Positions 22,185-34,799 of a DNA stretch of 64,000 nucleotides are shown in pieces. Made by a program: the position numbers and the translations under genes. The stretch comes from Oxyruncus cristatus (Eukaryota > Chordata > Aves > Passeriformes > Cotingidae). Numbering within the stretch: the stretch's first letter is position 1; every line of letters starts with the position of its first letter. The notes beneath the pieces are model-generated. The model saw only the letters and a program-made list of their open reading frames with translations, had not been told where the DNA came from and made no database searches. The stretch covers positions 486,281 to 550,280 of the forward strand of contig VXAY01004300.1 of the NCBI GenBank assembly GCA_013399855.1, written 5' to 3'.

Positions 22185-25100
22185 GTACAGGCTGGCTGCG
22201 GGGGCTGGGGCTCCTCCTGCGACCCAGGAGTGACGTTGCAGGCTCTCTGTGGCCCCTGGTTTCAGGGTGCTGGAAGGAGGACTGCTGGGTGCCATTGGCT
22301 GGGCCCATTTTGGGGATGGTGATAGAATCTTTGCAGTGCTGGCAGTGTGGGAAGCTCCACGAGGAGCGAGTGACAGGGTGTCCTGCCTGCAGCCGAGATC
22401 CAGCCCCAGCTCAGCTTCTTCTCCATTTCCAGCTGTGCTGAGAGCCGGAAGGGCTTGTGCTGCCTGGGTGCTCCTTTAAATGTGCATTTACCTCAGTCTA
22501 GCAGCCTGAACACCATCCTCTGCTCTGCAACACTGACAGAGAATGCCCACCAGGAGCTGTTTCCATCTGGATTTGGGAGTGTTTCTGTACAACTATTGGG
22601 GCTGTTGGGACTGTCTCTTTTGCTGGGCTTTCCCCCCCGGAACAGCCACATTGCTGCAGCTTGTCCTGGGATTCCCACAGAACTGTCCTGCTGAGGCTGA
22701 GAACTGTCAGCTGAGCCATACCAGCTCTGGACTTCTTGCCTGACATGAAGAAGCCTGAATAGAAAGTGTTTGACACACATTATATTCTGAAATTAGGATC
22801 AGAAAAATAGTGCGTAATATCTGTGCACTTAAGGTTTCGCTTTGTTCAGCCACAGAAATGCACTTCATCCTTTTCTTGGTGCAAATGTGGGGACATAAGA
22901 GAAAACCAGAGCCAGGCCAGTCCTGGGAATGTTGCTGCTGGGTGGCATCAGCTCCCAGGACTGTGGTGGAGTTGTCCTCAGTGTGGCAGAGCAGCCCTTG
23001 GTGTGATGGACCCACCCTTGGTCTGACTTGTCCCTCTCAGTGGGATTTGTCCCCCTCAGTGTGATTTGTCCCCCTCGGTGTGGCGGTGGCCACTGGCAGG
23101 GAAGGGTGGAGGTGATGGCTGTGTTGTGGCTGCGGCTGGTAAAGCTGAGTTACAAAACACCTCAGAACCGAGGACGCACTGCAGGGCCTGTCCCCTGCTC
23201 AGGGTCCATCTGTGTGCCTCTTTCAGCCCTCTCATATTCTCTGCAGTGGATTCTTACACAGGTGGCCTCTCCCTTCTCTCCTTGTCCTTCGACAAGTAAA
23301 CGCACGCCCATGAAGTCGCTGTTTCTGTAGGAGATCACAGTGTGGCACCATTTTATCCTGCTGAAGCCTGAGACATTGGCTCTATCAGCTACAAATGTTT
23401 CACTGATAATGTCGTTCCTTATTCCTGGTTCAATTTTATGGGAAGAATCAATGATCCTGGCTTTTCCCAGAGACCTCTCCAGGCAATGCCTGAAGCAGGG
23501 ATCCTGGATGTCCGTCTCTGGCTGGGAAATGCTGTGCAGCTGCCACAAGACACTGCAGAGCATGCTATCTGCACTCACCCACACTTGTGGGTGCTTTATC
23601 CCTCTCTTGGCATAAAGCATATGAACCGTGCTTGGTCCATAAATGCCCACAGATTTTTAGAGGAAAGGTACAAAAATGAGGTGAGCTCTTGGTACAACAG
23701 AGATGTGATTTGGGCACTGAACTCGGTGCCAGCATCTGACAGGTGGCTTTGACCTCCAGGTGCTTTTCCTCCTGGATGGAAAGTTCAAGTTCCCGTTTGA
23801 CCAAGGCAGAGGCTGTGTTGGTACAAGGTGCTGGTGGGATGCCACCAGCTACTTTTAGCTTTTCTCTGAACTGCTGATTTTAGCCGTGTGCCTCCAAGAG
23901 CCACAGACCTACTGATCCCTGTCCTCTCCCACTTCTGGTCACAGCTTGCCTTAGCCAGATCCAGCTCCTCGGGTGACTCCTCCAAGCCACAAAGGTATGA
24001 TTCTATGATTCTAGAGTCACTGTTATTGTCTTATTCTGCATGAAATGTAGAATAACCTGGTAATTAACCTGGTAATCTTTCCAGCTCAAGTGGGATCAGG
24101 GTGCAAGGCAGAGACTGGTACCCAGTAGCTGGGTAATGCAGGTGACCTTTAGTTTGAGTTAGTTTGAGTAAGGAAAGAGGCAGCACCACCACTACCCCAT
24201 CGGAGGGACGGTGTGGGGACACCCCACAGACCCAGGGAGAGGTGATGGTCAGAACACAATGGTTTTGGTTGGAAATACAGGTGCACAAAGCGTGTCACCC
24301 CACGTTCACACGGAATTGTGTGCGTTCTTCCTACAGACACCTGGTTGCTATATTGAAAGAAGATAAAGAGACGTTTGGGTTTGAAATCCAGGTAAGACTT
24401 AAATGACAAGTTGATTCATTAAAAAACAAAATGTGGTGCAGAGTCTAAAGTGTCACATCCTTAAAATCAGGTTAAGACAGCCCAGAGCAGAGGAAAACAA
24501 CTGTCAGATTCTGTGAAATTTGAAGAGCTTAAAGCACTGATACAGAACTGGAATGTTTTTCCAGGGATTTTTTCATAGCGAAGGTCACAGATGAGAATTT
24601 ATGGCATTCTCACAAATCAGAGTGTTGAATGTAGGAGAAATACCATCCAAATCCACATAAGTGGATTCTTGCCTCCATAAGTGTCTATTTTTTGTAGAAT
24701 TGTGTATGAAAATATTGTCATATAAAATGAGAGAAATCAAAGAAAGAGAAATCAAAGAAAACTCTTCAAAAAATACCTTATACTGGCTTTTACTACCTCC
24801 TTTAACATACATAGAGAGGTGTGTACTTTTGAAGATGTAAAGTATTAGTGTATTTTTCAAAGACTGCTAAACATAACTTGGGGGGGGGTAAATCTTTGAG
24901 ATTCTGTTCATTGTAGAAGTCAGCAAGTCATCAGATAGGAAAAACAGAATTTTATCAGGAGTACAGCTAGTGGGAGATTTTTGTTCCATAGGTTTTTGTG
25001 AGAAAAGTAACTTTCTAGATCAGCGGGCCTACTAAAATCCTGGCTGTAGTTAAAAATTATCCCAGGAGTAAAGGGATGTAGTTTGGGGGTTGTCCGGTCT

Positions 25101-28100
25101 GCCTGCCAGCAGCAGGGCACCTTCAAAGTACTCTCACAAGGAGAAACAGTATTTTCAGTGAAATCAGTGCATTAGGAAAAGCTTAACTTTGCCCAGTTTG
25201 GGTCTGTGAATAATGAGCGGGTCAGCGCTCGGCTCGTGAACAGAGGAGAGCTTTCAGAAGGGAGGATAATTGAGTCGATTATTGGGCTTTTGTGTAAACT
25301 GTCAGGGCAGATTTTCATTGTATGTGACAGTCTGATTAAAAATAATTGTTCCTGGCACATTTTCTTCCTGAATGCACATTTAGCATGAGCACTTCACAGA
25401 AAGTCTGGGCCGTGGAAAGGCAGCCTCTGATACTAACCATTATTTAGAAGATGTAGTTTCATTACTATGAGTTAAATTTAGGCAAAGCAGAATAAGATGA
25501 TGTGAAACCTTAAGTCTACATCTGCAGTGAGCTCAGGCTCCACTCGGTGCTCTTAGTTTAACCAGAAGTCTTACTGCTGGTCCAGGGGCTGGAATCCTGT
25601 GTTGGGGGGATTTGGCCAGATGAGCTCTGAACTCAACCGGTCTCCGTCCCATTGCTCCACACTGACTGAGAAAATTGGGAATCCACTGTGAGTTGTTCAG
25701 TCTGGCTTTGAAGAGCAGCTGCAGGTGTTCAGGAGGCTCAGCCTCCGTGCTCAGTGCTGAAGGCACATGTGCCGAGGTATTTGCACATCACCAGAGGACG
25801 TTTCCTGCCCTTACAGGGTGGCTGTGGTGACAGCTTTTGCATTTCTCTAAATTCATGTCAGCACCCAAAACCACATGAGGGATTTATACTTAGAGTTACT
25901 TGATGTATATTTAAATACGTAAGTCAAGAACAAAAAGCACTTTTGGGGAGTGCGGGCATGTGTGTGGATGAGTTTCAGAGGCTGGAATAGCAAAAGTACG
26001 TTCAACTCTTCTTTCTTTTCGGTTCCCATTGCAAACTGAACTCTGAACTCTCCGGCAGCAGCGGCTGACTCCACACAGCATTCCCAGTGAAGGAGGAGTC
26101 AACCTCTTGCAAAGCCTCTGTCCCATCCTGCCATCTTCCCATGGCTGGGAACAAGGCATCCTTCTAGAAAGCCATCCCCACCTATGCTGACAGATAATCT
26201 TGGTTAAAGTTACTGAGTTTAATACTGAAGAATAAACTGTCTTTAAAACTAGTCTATTTTCTTGCAAACTCAGCGTACAGGAACCTGTCAGGTGTCTGCT
26301 GTTCTCTGCCATACAAATGCATTTCTAATTGTTGGGTTATAACATTTTGAGGCTCATCACAACCCTCTCACTGAAAAAATGTAGAGGCTATTGAATTTTA
26401 AATGGTTTTAATGGCTCCAGTATTGGTAACTCTGTCCCTTTGGCATCAACAGACTGTTAGGTTTCCAAACCAAAATGATTTCTCCCTGGAGGTGTGCACT
26501 TGCATCTGCAAAATTCAAGAGGAAAGTCCTGCCCATCTCTCTGGCCTACAGACTGGTAACTATCCATGGGTTTTGCTGCCGTGGGAGGCCTTACCCTCCT
26601 TTCTCCCTGTTACTGTTATTGTGGAGCAGGTGGAAGATGTGCACGGGCCGCGGATGCTCATTTTGGCCTCCGTGTATCTCCAACAGGTGACATCCTTGTC
26701 AGCATCAATGGTGTGAACACCGAGGGTTTTGGTCACAAGCAGATAGTGGACTTGATAAAGTCTTCAGGGAACTACTTGAGGTGGGTGTCCCTCCCTCAGA
26801 TGGGGTTTGGCTTAATATCCTCTCCTGCTGAAGCCAAGAGAGCTCCTCGTGCTACCCCCCAGCCCTGCGCTGTCTCAGAGGCAGAAATCCCTGAGGGCTG
26901 GGCTGGGCAGAGTCTCTGCACGTTGGGACCACCATCACCTGTTCTCCACAGGTTAGAGACGGTCAATGGGGCCTTGTTCCTGCAGAAAATGGAGCTGGAG
27001 GCCAAGCTGCAGGTACTCAAGGTAATGTAATTAATCAGTTATTCCGTTGTTGATGCAGAGGGCTGTCACTGCCAGTAGAGTCAGGTGCTTACATCCAATG
27101 GGCCTCCCGCAGCCAGCACCCCCAGCACCTGTAGCCCTAGTCCCTGTGATATTATTTTTCCAAAATGGGGAATAGAGAAGAAATGTGGCTGCAATCTCAG
27201 GACTGCCCAGGAGAACTCATGCTGGTCAGTTTGGCTGTAGAAATGTCCAGCTACACGGGATTCATCGGATCAGTGAAGAGGGGTCTCCCGTGACTGTCCC
27301 CAGGCACAGCCTCACCTGTTTGGTGTGTGTTTTTAATCAACTCTGCCATGATTTATTGTACACTAAGAGCTGACATCCTACAGGGAGAAGGGAAACATTG
27401 TGGGGTGTTGGATGGCTCGTGGGCCTGGGAGGCTGTAAGGATGCTCTGGGTGTGTTCCCAGCATGGGGCAGGAATGTTTGGCTGGGCCCCCACACGCCAC
27501 TTTGCAGGACCCAGGGAGGAGGAGTGGGGTATCCCTTCCCAGTGCAAGTCCAGAGCTGGGGAGGGCTATGGAACCCAGGGAAGAGGAGCAGGGTGCCCAT
27601 TCCCGGCAGGTCTCTGCAGCTGTGGAGGGCTGTGGAGGGCTGTGGAGTGCTGGCATTGCCACGACTGTCTGAAAGTGGGCTGCATGCTGTCTGGGTTTCA
27701 GCCTGTATGCTCTCTAGGTTTCAGGCTGCTTCTTTCCAAATCACACGTGGCCAGTATCTCAGCCAGAGCACCCTGGGCACGAGCAGACTCATGTTTTATG
27801 GCAGAAATGTGCTAAACTCCGGGAAAACTGTCGCGGTAAAAGCTAGACACACAAGCGTTTCCTGGAGGTGACCTACGCTGTTTAGAGACTGTTTTCTTGA
27901 CAAGTACTTTGTGCTTCTGCGAAGTGACGGAGCGTCTTCCTTCTCCTCCACAGCAAGCGCTGCATCAGCGGTGCGGGGAGCTGCGGGCGCTGCTGGCCCG
28001 GGAGCGGCACTTGCTGCACGGTACGTCCCGGCTGCTCGGCCCTGCTTCCGAAACGGCACTTCTGCAATCGGGCATTTGCTTCCTTCCCCCTCCTAATGAA

Positions 28101-28963
28101 GGCGTGGGGCCGGCCCTGGGAGCGCTTTTGTCCCGACAGTAACGAACTTTGATGCTGCCTGACTGATGCAAATCAAGGTATCTTTGCGTCAGTACTAGGA
28201 AATGAGTTTATGTGGGCGGCAAAGCTTTTTTCCATTCTTAATTTGGACTTACAAGGGCAGAGGTTTGGTTGGGTTTTTTTATGGGCTGCCCAGGGAGCTG
28301 GTTTGATTCTGCAATCCCCATTCTGTGGGAAGCACCTCCCAGCCAGAAACAGCTTCCCACGTGGAAAGGCGCTGCTCCGTGCGCCAAGGGGCTGGGCGTG
28401 ACCCTTCCCCGTGCTCCCGTGGCAGGGGTCCTGCTCCCGGCCGAGAGCGGGCGCTGGTGACTAACGCTGCTCTCTGGCTCCTGCTTCCAGGGAAGGCGAA
28501 CGACAACGCTCTGCTGGGCGCGCTGGACCTGGAAGAGTCCAGCTCATGTGGCGGCTGCAGCTCGCCAGGACCCCTCTTCCCAACCAAGCCCCGCTTCTCC
28601 AGCGAGAGCAGCTCCCGCAGCCGGCTGAGCTCGATGACGGTGGGCAGCGAGGACAGCTTCTTCCAGGGCAGCGCTTTCGAGGACTCGGCTGCAGAGAGCC
28701 TGAGCCGCCAGTCCAGCATGGATGATGACTGTGTGTTCCCCAGGGACGGGGACGGTGCTGCCGGGAGGTGCTCCCTGCGCAGGAACCGCAGCATCAGCCT
28801 GGCCAGCAGTGGCTCCATGTCCCCGCTCTGGGAGAGCAGCAGCTACGCCAGTAGTTTTGGGACCCTCCCGCGGAAAAGTAGGAGAGCCAGTGTCCGGAAG
28901 CATCTTTTGAAATTCATTCCAGGGTTTCACCGGGCAGTGGAAGAGGAAGAAAGTCGGGTCTGA
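22035..28963 (+). CDS. CYTIP: Cytohesin-interacting protein (CYTIP/CASP/Cybr), complete
   Basis: Scaffold protein of haematopoietic cells; it binds cytohesin-1 through its coiled coil and tempers ARF activation and LFA-1-dependent adhesion. Coding exons: 22035-22184, 23945-23994, 24337-24391, 26453-26555, 26687-26780, 26952-27021, 27954-28020, 28491-28963; phases agree. The product is 353 residues, close to the roughly 359 of the human protein. The start ATG sits in gccATGg and gives [10 protein letters not shown], matching the family N terminus. [14 protein letters not shown] closes exon 1. A PDZ domain spans about residues 70-157, with carboxylate-binding loop TFGF and the motif [15 protein letters not shown] coiled coil follows at about 158-196 ([12 protein letters not shown] through ERHLLHG). 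The C-terminal half is serine-rich and ends in the conserved [17 protein letters not shown]. The gene lies between ACVR1C and ERMN on the same strand, as in mammals. Confidence 0.94.
23945..23994 (+). CDS. CYTIP: CYTIP exon 2 (50 bases)
   Basis: Acceptor ggtcacag, donor gtatga; encodes [17 protein letters not shown]. This corresponds to the Ser-rich linker LALTRSSS of the human protein before the PDZ domain. It is too short to be found by open-frame length and was placed by similarity and phase. The donor runs directly into two TATGATTC units resembling a CR1 tail. Confidence 0.85.
24337..24391 (+). CDS. CYTIP: CYTIP exon 3: PDZ beta-1 and GLGF-type loop
   Basis: 55 bases; acceptor ttcctacag, donor gtaaga. 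Encodes [22 protein letters not shown] is the carboxylate-binding loop of the PDZ domain. Confidence 0.9.
26453..26555 (+). CDS. CYTIP: CYTIP exon 4: PDZ core
   Basis: 103 bases; acceptor gcatcaacag, donor gtaact, ending one base into a glycine codon. Encodes [20 protein letters not shown], matching the mammalian LICKIQEDSPAHCAGLQAG. Confidence 0.93.
26687..26780 (+). CDS. CYTIP: CYTIP exon 5: PDZ second half
   Basis: 94 bases; acceptor ctccaacag, donor gtgggt, phase 2 end. Encodes [19 protein letters not shown], then [13 protein letters not shown]; the GD.L..INGV segment is typical of PDZ domains. Confidence 0.93.
26952..27021 (+). CDS. CYTIP: CYTIP exon 6: PDZ end and coiled-coil start
   Basis: 70 bases; acceptor ctccacag, donor gtaatg. 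Encodes [20 protein letters not shown], then [14 protein letters not shown] is the conserved beginning of the cytohesin-binding coiled coil. Confidence 0.92.
27954..28020 (+). CDS. CYTIP: CYTIP exon 7: coiled coil
   Basis: 67 bases; acceptor tcctccacag, donor gtacgt. Encodes [20 protein letters not shown], then LHG, with heptad-like leucines. It corresponds to the mammalian stretch ending EHRLLHG. Confidence 0.88.
28491..28963 (+). CDS. CYTIP: CYTIP exon 8: Ser-rich tail and stop
   Basis: Acceptor ctgcttccag; ends with TGA at 28961-28963. Encodes 156 residues after the split glycine. Recognisable blocks are [55 protein letters not shown] and [16 protein letters not shown], all aligning with mammalian CYTIP. 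The RRNRSIS and RRAS contexts look like basophilic kinase sites, which is an inference. Confidence 0.94.
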
Positions 28964-29292
28964 CGTCACACGTGTCACCCTCGATGTCTGGGCTCTGCAT
29001 GTGGGACCGAGGCAGCCCCTCATCCCGAGCACTCCGTGGGTGAAGGGTGGTGGCATGGCAGAGCACTCCTCCAGACAATAGCAGTGATGAGATTTACAGA
29101 GCTCTGGGGGTTTAATTATTTTCATTTTTTAATCAGAGCGCGCTGTGGACCTCTTCATTAATGTGAGAAATGAGAAGAACCTTTGCAGAACTTCCTCAGC
29201 GAACTTTAGTGTTAATAACAGTTTTTAATTGAATGAGAAATTGTTAGCTATTTATTTCCTCTTACTGGAGTCGGTGTTTTCCGAAGGTCTTT

Positions 29293-29298
29293 AATAAA
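29293..29298 (+). promoter_or_regulatory. CYTIP polyadenylation signal
   Basis: AATAAA about 330 bases after the CYTIP stop, following AT-rich 3' UTR sequence. It is the first canonical hexamer downstream of the stop codon. Confidence 0.6.
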
Positions 29299-32200
29299 GC
29301 AAGTGCTTCTACTAAAACCAGTGACAGAGTCCCATTGGGAAGAGGCAGGAGTCCTGAGCAGGCAAAGAGACCCCAGGCAATAATGTTCTGGCATCTCCTG
29401 GCAGCCTTTGTACAAACCCTGCAATAACCTGGTGTATCGGTTTCAGCTGACCAGCTGCAGTCTCTGCCAGGGGTTGATACTCCATATCATGCCACGCTGT
29501 CTTATTCCAGGGAATTTGGGGTGGAAAGGACCCTCCTGAGCACGTACATGCCCCCAGGTTCTTCTGCAGAGCTAGTGCAGGGGAAGATGGTGGTGTCTGT
29601 GTGCGGCTGCCCCGAGCAGCTCCATGTGTCCAGCAGATATGGAACTCTTTAAGGCAAGACAAGTGAACAGAGCCTTGTCCTTCAGGGATGAGCAGGATTG
29701 CTCTGTGCTGGCTGCAGAGGCAGGTTAGTGGCTCTCAGCGACCTTCCTGGAACACTGTGCTGGGAACCTGCTCCCTCAGCACCCCAGGGGCTGCAGGAGT
29801 TGCCCCTTGGGCCTGTGTTCCCACTGCTCACAGCAGGAGGATCATTGCCTGGCCACATTTCTCCGGGAGCAGAGGTCTCAGGCAGTAAGGATGGTGTGAG
29901 AGTATGTAGGAAGTGATTGATTAACTATGGGCACGGATGTGGGGAAAAAGGGAAATTTTCCCTCCCTCTCAGCATGCAGAAACAGGCTGTTGGTTCAGCC
30001 CAAGGAGCCTAATGATGTTTTTCAAATACAACTGGAAGCATTTTGAATAAGATTCAAAGATCTTGTGTGACTCATTCGCCTGTTGCCCGAGCAGCCCATG
30101 TGGCCGTACCCTTGGGTACCACTGTGCCAGGGCTCCCTGGGCTTGTCAGAAACTGCAGGCTAAATCCAATAGCTTCCCTCCGAGATGAGCTTCAAACAGA
30201 AACAGCCTGTTCCCAACACTCCTCTAAGGCATGAACTCTGCTAGGTCAGCAGAGCCAGTACTGGCCTCTGGAAATGAGTAAGTAGCTGGAAATATGGCAG
30301 GTCTCTGGGAGAGCTGGAGGGCACTCAAGGGAGCCAGGGGACAACCAGGAGAGGAGCTCATGCAGTTTGTACATATGGGATGATGTCCTGTCCGTGTTGC
30401 TAGACTGAGTGCCTGCAGTTCAGCCTGGGAGCTCCCCTGCTGTGAATCCAGCCCCAGCCCCTGGGCCCAGAGTGGGGCTCTGGTCCGGTTTGGGATCGGT
30501 GTAATCTACGAGTGTGCGGGACGTCCCGTGCTGTGCCACGACAAGGCCGCTGCCGGGAGTGGGGGAGCAGCAGGGAGCGGCCCCAGGCCGTAGAGTAACC
30601 ACACCAACACAGCAGGGATGGTGGAAAAAGGCAAACTCGTTTAGTAGGTAAGAGGAAAGCTTTTTAAGGGATCTCTTGTGGAAAGGGCTAGAACTTGGGC
30701 AGAATAGGGGTGGTCTATGTAAAACTTGGAGATGGGATAGGTAGGACACAGGAATGGGTGAGGGGTAAGTCTGTAAGATAACTGGGGGAATTACAATTGG
30801 CTGGGGGTAGTAATACTTCACTTTAGCTGTCTTATCTGTGAACTGCTGCTTCTCTGCAGCATTCCTCTTCACCAAGGGACACATCTAGGCCCAAATAGCT
30901 TCTCCTCCTACATCTTGGTTTCCTGGTTTGGGGAGTTATTTTTCCACAGATCAAAGTTTGTCTCAAGTTCCAGTCCAACCCCAACAGGGCTCTGCTCCAA
31001 CACCCACGTGGAGCTGATGCCTGTCCCCAGCCCAGGCTGGGGCATTTCAGGTGGACTCTGGTGCTCATCACTAGGCATCAAGTTTGCTGCCTGTGATTTG
31101 CTGTCTCAATTTTACTTTTTGTTGCCAGTGGCACCTGCTAAAAGGAGAAAAAAAAAAAGAAGAGATTGTTCTTTTTGGCCAAAATGTTGACTTAAAGGCA
31201 GATGTAGGGGTGTCTGAAAGCAACTGGGACAGAAAAACCGGAACATCTGGTGAGTGTTTTTACACTGCCCAAAGAGAATGAACAGCTCCAGCACTGAAAA
31301 AGGGACCTTAAATTATTGAAGCCTTACAGTCTGAAGTTGTGATTCCTTTGATTTGGAAGGTTAATTTGCCACACCTTGGGAGACACAGGCCTGCTGTGAG
31401 TGTGGAAAGGCTTAAGAAAGACCAAACAAGCGATGCCCTCCCAGCAGTGGTGAGACCATGCTTTGGGTGCTCCAAGATGTCAGTGTGACATGGCCATGAT
31501 CACAAACAGGATGTGGGTGACAGGCGCCTGTGTGGGCGCTGAGCTCTGCAGGGCCCCAGCCTGCAGGGGAGGAAGGAGCTCGCAGACCAACCAAACTGCT
31601 CAGAGAGCAAAGCAACTGCAACAGCTCTTTAAAAGGCATTTCTCCTTGTAGAGAGGACTCTGAGAGGATCCTCTCTGCCTGCTAGGAGTGGAGCTGGAGG
31701 GGGGAGGTGTTACAGTGTGATGTGGTGATGCCAGGATTTGGGGTTGGGGCTCCAGGTGCTCTGGACCTCCAGCACTGGAGGTGTTCTCACTGATCATGGG
31801 AGTGCTGGAGACTCAACAGCCAAGAGAAACCTTTCCTCTTCTTATTCCCAACAGCGAAGGGTCTGTCTTTTCTTCTCTTATCCCCCATGGGCAAAGCGGG
31901 TAATGTGAGCTTACTTCAGTGAGAACTGCGTCTGCTCTGCACAATGCTATTGCTTTTTAAATTGGAATTAATTTGCTGAATGCTACAGAGGCTGACCTTG
32001 TAATGGTGCTTACCTGCTCAATTGGGTCTTGCCCAGTGCCTAGACCCTCCCACTGGGTCCCTACCTACTGTGTGCCATCCTGCTCCGCGGTCAGGGACGG
32101 CCAATCCTGCCCCCCACGTGCGGTTCTGCTCCGCTGGTTGCTGCAGCCACACCCAGCTCTTCCTTTCCCTGGCGGCTGCTGGACCGTGTTCCTGTGTGGC

Positions 32201-32658
32201 AGCAGCTGGTTGTACCCAGCTCTCCCAGTTCTGAGCAGATCAGACATGAGGTTGTCGAGGGCAGCTGAGTTTGCCCCACCAGCGCTGCAAGGCAAAGGAG
32301 AGCCACACCTTATCCACAGACAGAACCAGGAACGCGTTGCTGTGCTCCTGGCTCAGACCAGCTCTTACTGCTCTGCTGTGCCACACCAGAGAGGCAAGAA
32401 TAAAAGCTTTTTCTTCTTTGAAAGCTTGAAGAGGCAGAAATCCACCCCACTGAGTTTGTGTAAAAGGAATGTTTCCTTGCCCTTGAGAGGTGGCTTTGCC
32501 CAGCTGCTTACAAACAGCTGCCTGTTGTGGGAAGAACCTGCAGCTGCTGTTTCCTGGGGGAAAAGTTAAAATCCTGGAATTTTCTGTAGAAGAGGAAGTC
32601 CAAGGTATGTTTTTTCATACATAGAAGGTATGACAGAATGAAAAGCACGGTCACGGTA

Positions 32659-32720
32659 TCACTTAAGTTGGAAAGGATCTCTAAGATCATGCAGTCCAAA
32701 TGCTTGGATGTAACTTCTTG
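32659..32720 (-). repeat. CR1 LINE 3' fragment
   Basis: Short diverged end with ttggaaaggatctctaagat and catgcagtccaa. Confidence 0.6.
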
Positions 32721-33052
32721 ACGTGATCCCTGGGAGTGTTTCTCTGGGTGCTTAAGTGAAATGTAATCCCTTAATCCCTCCTGGCTATGTGCAGGGGTGG
32801 GAATGTTGGCTCCAATACCACCATGCCTGTCATCCTGCCCTGGCTGTCAGGTGGCATCTACCATGGTGACCCTGGGTATGTGGCTTCTGCTCTAGAGCTG
32901 CTCCAGAGTCTGTGCAGGTCCATGTGCTCCCCTGGGCTGACCAGTGCGTGCAACAGCTGCTCCTGGAAACCTGCGCCTGGAGTAGGAACTGGGGAGCAGA
33001 GACTTAATGACAGGGGAGCCTACAGAGCTCTCCCAACACCCTGCCAACAAAA

Positions 33053-33150
33053 ACAGAATCCTAGAATGACTTGGGTTGGAAAAGGTCTTTAACATCTCTT
33101 GATGCAACCCCTCTGCCATGGGCACTCTGCCAACACTGTGCCATGGCAGC
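33053..33150 (-). repeat. CR1 LINE 3' fragment
   Basis: Begins acagaatcctagaatgactt, then gggttggaaaaggtctttaa, a reversed CR1 end. Confidence 0.75.
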
Positions 33151-33574
33151 CCCTTTCTGGAATGACTGGGAATTACTCTCATGGTTTTCCTCACTGACAA
33201 TCAGATCCCTGTTGTGCCCTGATGCCTCTGGAAGTTCAGGTGCTGTGTCTGAGTTTTTAGCAGAGGACAGCTGGAACAGAAACTTCTTGTGGTGAAGGTC
33301 ACAGGGAAGATGGTTTATGTGACTGATGCAAATGGTGCCTTGAGCATGGGGTGCTTGTCTGGGGAAGGTGACTCCTCGAGAGCTGCTGTGTAACCAATAG
33401 ATGGCACCAAAAAATACCTAAAATTCTTTCGGTATCTTTCTGCAATCAAAAAGTCCAGGATATGGAAATAGCTTGATAAAAAAAGAAAAATACACATATA
33501 TATAAAAAAATATCTTAAAATATCTTTATAACTCCCAGACAGGAGGTTGGAGCCAGGTGGTGGTCAGGCTCTGG

Positions 33575-33858
33575 TCCTAGGGAACAAGTCACAGGATGAG
33601 GGGGCACAGTCTCAGGTTGCACCAGGGGAGGTTCAGGTTGGATATTAGGGAAAATTCCTTTATGGAAAAAGTTGTCCAGCCCTGGCACAGCTGCCCAGGG
33701 CAGTGGTGGAGTCCCTATCCCAGGAGGGATTTCAAAGCCCTGTGAATGTGGCACCTGGGGACATGGGTTAGTGGTGGCCTGGGCAGTGCTGGGGGAGTGG
33801 TTGGACTTGATGATCTCAGAGGGCTTTTCCAACCCAAATGATTCTGTGATTCAATGAT
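33575..33858 (+). repeat. CR1 LINE 3' copy
   Basis: About 280 bases from agggaacaagtcacaggatg to caaatgattctgtgattcaa with all typical blocks (ggcagtggtggagtccc, gagggcttttccaaccc). Confidence 0.88.
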
Positions 33859-34381
33859 AACAGAAAGGAACTTTCTCTTCTCCAATCACCAGACCTTGCT
33901 GGGTACCCAACCTCTCCTCCTGAGGGCACCAACTGCTGCATGTTGTCAACTCGCTTTCAAACCTCATCATCCATTTTTCTTGGACAAATTTTTCCAGCAA
34001 AGGATGGATTTTATAAGTCAATTACACCAAACTCATTTAAAAACAATAATGAAAAGTTGTTGATTTAAAGACACAAACTCACAGATGAATAAAACCAGTG
34101 GAAAGACATTGGGTCCATTTCTAATCAAGGGCTGAAGTCGACAAGAGGATTTCCAAACCCTAAAGCCCAAAGATATCAGAAATGTTGCATTGTACAAACA
34201 CAGAATGTCATTCACAGCAGGAGATTACACTCTTACATAAACCTTTGGGCACGAGGGTTGAGACAAGTTCAGCTGTGGCCAGAAATGCCCCTGTACTGCT
34301 CAGGTGATCCTCCTGCTTCCCTCTGCAAAACGCTCTCCTCATTCCTACCAGACTTAGGTCCAAGTGATAGTCACTGATAGA

Positions 34382-34545
34382 GCCATTGAATGGTTTGGGT
34401 CGGAGGGGCCTTAAAGCCCATCCTGTCCCACCCGCTGCCATGGGCAGGGACACCTTCCAGTAGCCCGGGTTGCTCCAAGCCCCGTCCAACCTGGCCTTGG
34501 ACACTTCCAGGGATCCAGGGGCAGCCACAGCTTCTCTGGGCAGTG
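34382..34545 (-). repeat. CR1 LINE 3' fragment
   Basis: Reversed CR1 with ccatgggcagggacacctt and ggatccaggggcagccacag. Lies about 260 bases before the SOX-type site pair upstream of ERMN. Confidence 0.85.
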
Positions 34546-34799
34546 CTGCCTGTCCACGGCACAGGCACGTGGGTGGGTGTGGGCAGAGCGTGGCATCGCG
34601 CCGTGTGCGGGGCATGTGCCCGGCTGGCCGGGCTGTCCCCCCGCAGGGCAAAATGCTGCCATTGTGTGCCCGCAGCAGGGCGAGGTTCAGCGGCACAAAC
34701 CCCATGGGGAATGTTAAGCGGGTTAGGTGGCAGGGCGCTGGGGAAGGTGGTCACCCTCCAGGGATTAGGGGTCAGAACAATGGCCGTCCCTGTGACCAG

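Larger units (their letters stand above)
29320..34780. other. CYTIP-ERMN intergenic region
   Basis: No gene recognised. It contains four CR1 copies between 32.6 and 34.6 kb, a short A-rich run at about 31145-31162, and an unassigned stretch at 30480-30910 that might be an old retroelement fragment. Open frames of up to about 200 codons (31973-32569) show no known domain. Confidence 0.5.

Noticed and set aside
31973..32569. 198-codon open frame between CYTIP and ERMN
   Set aside because: Cysteine- and proline-rich without a domain, splice context or resemblance to known proteins. Length alone is not enough in GC-rich bird DNA.
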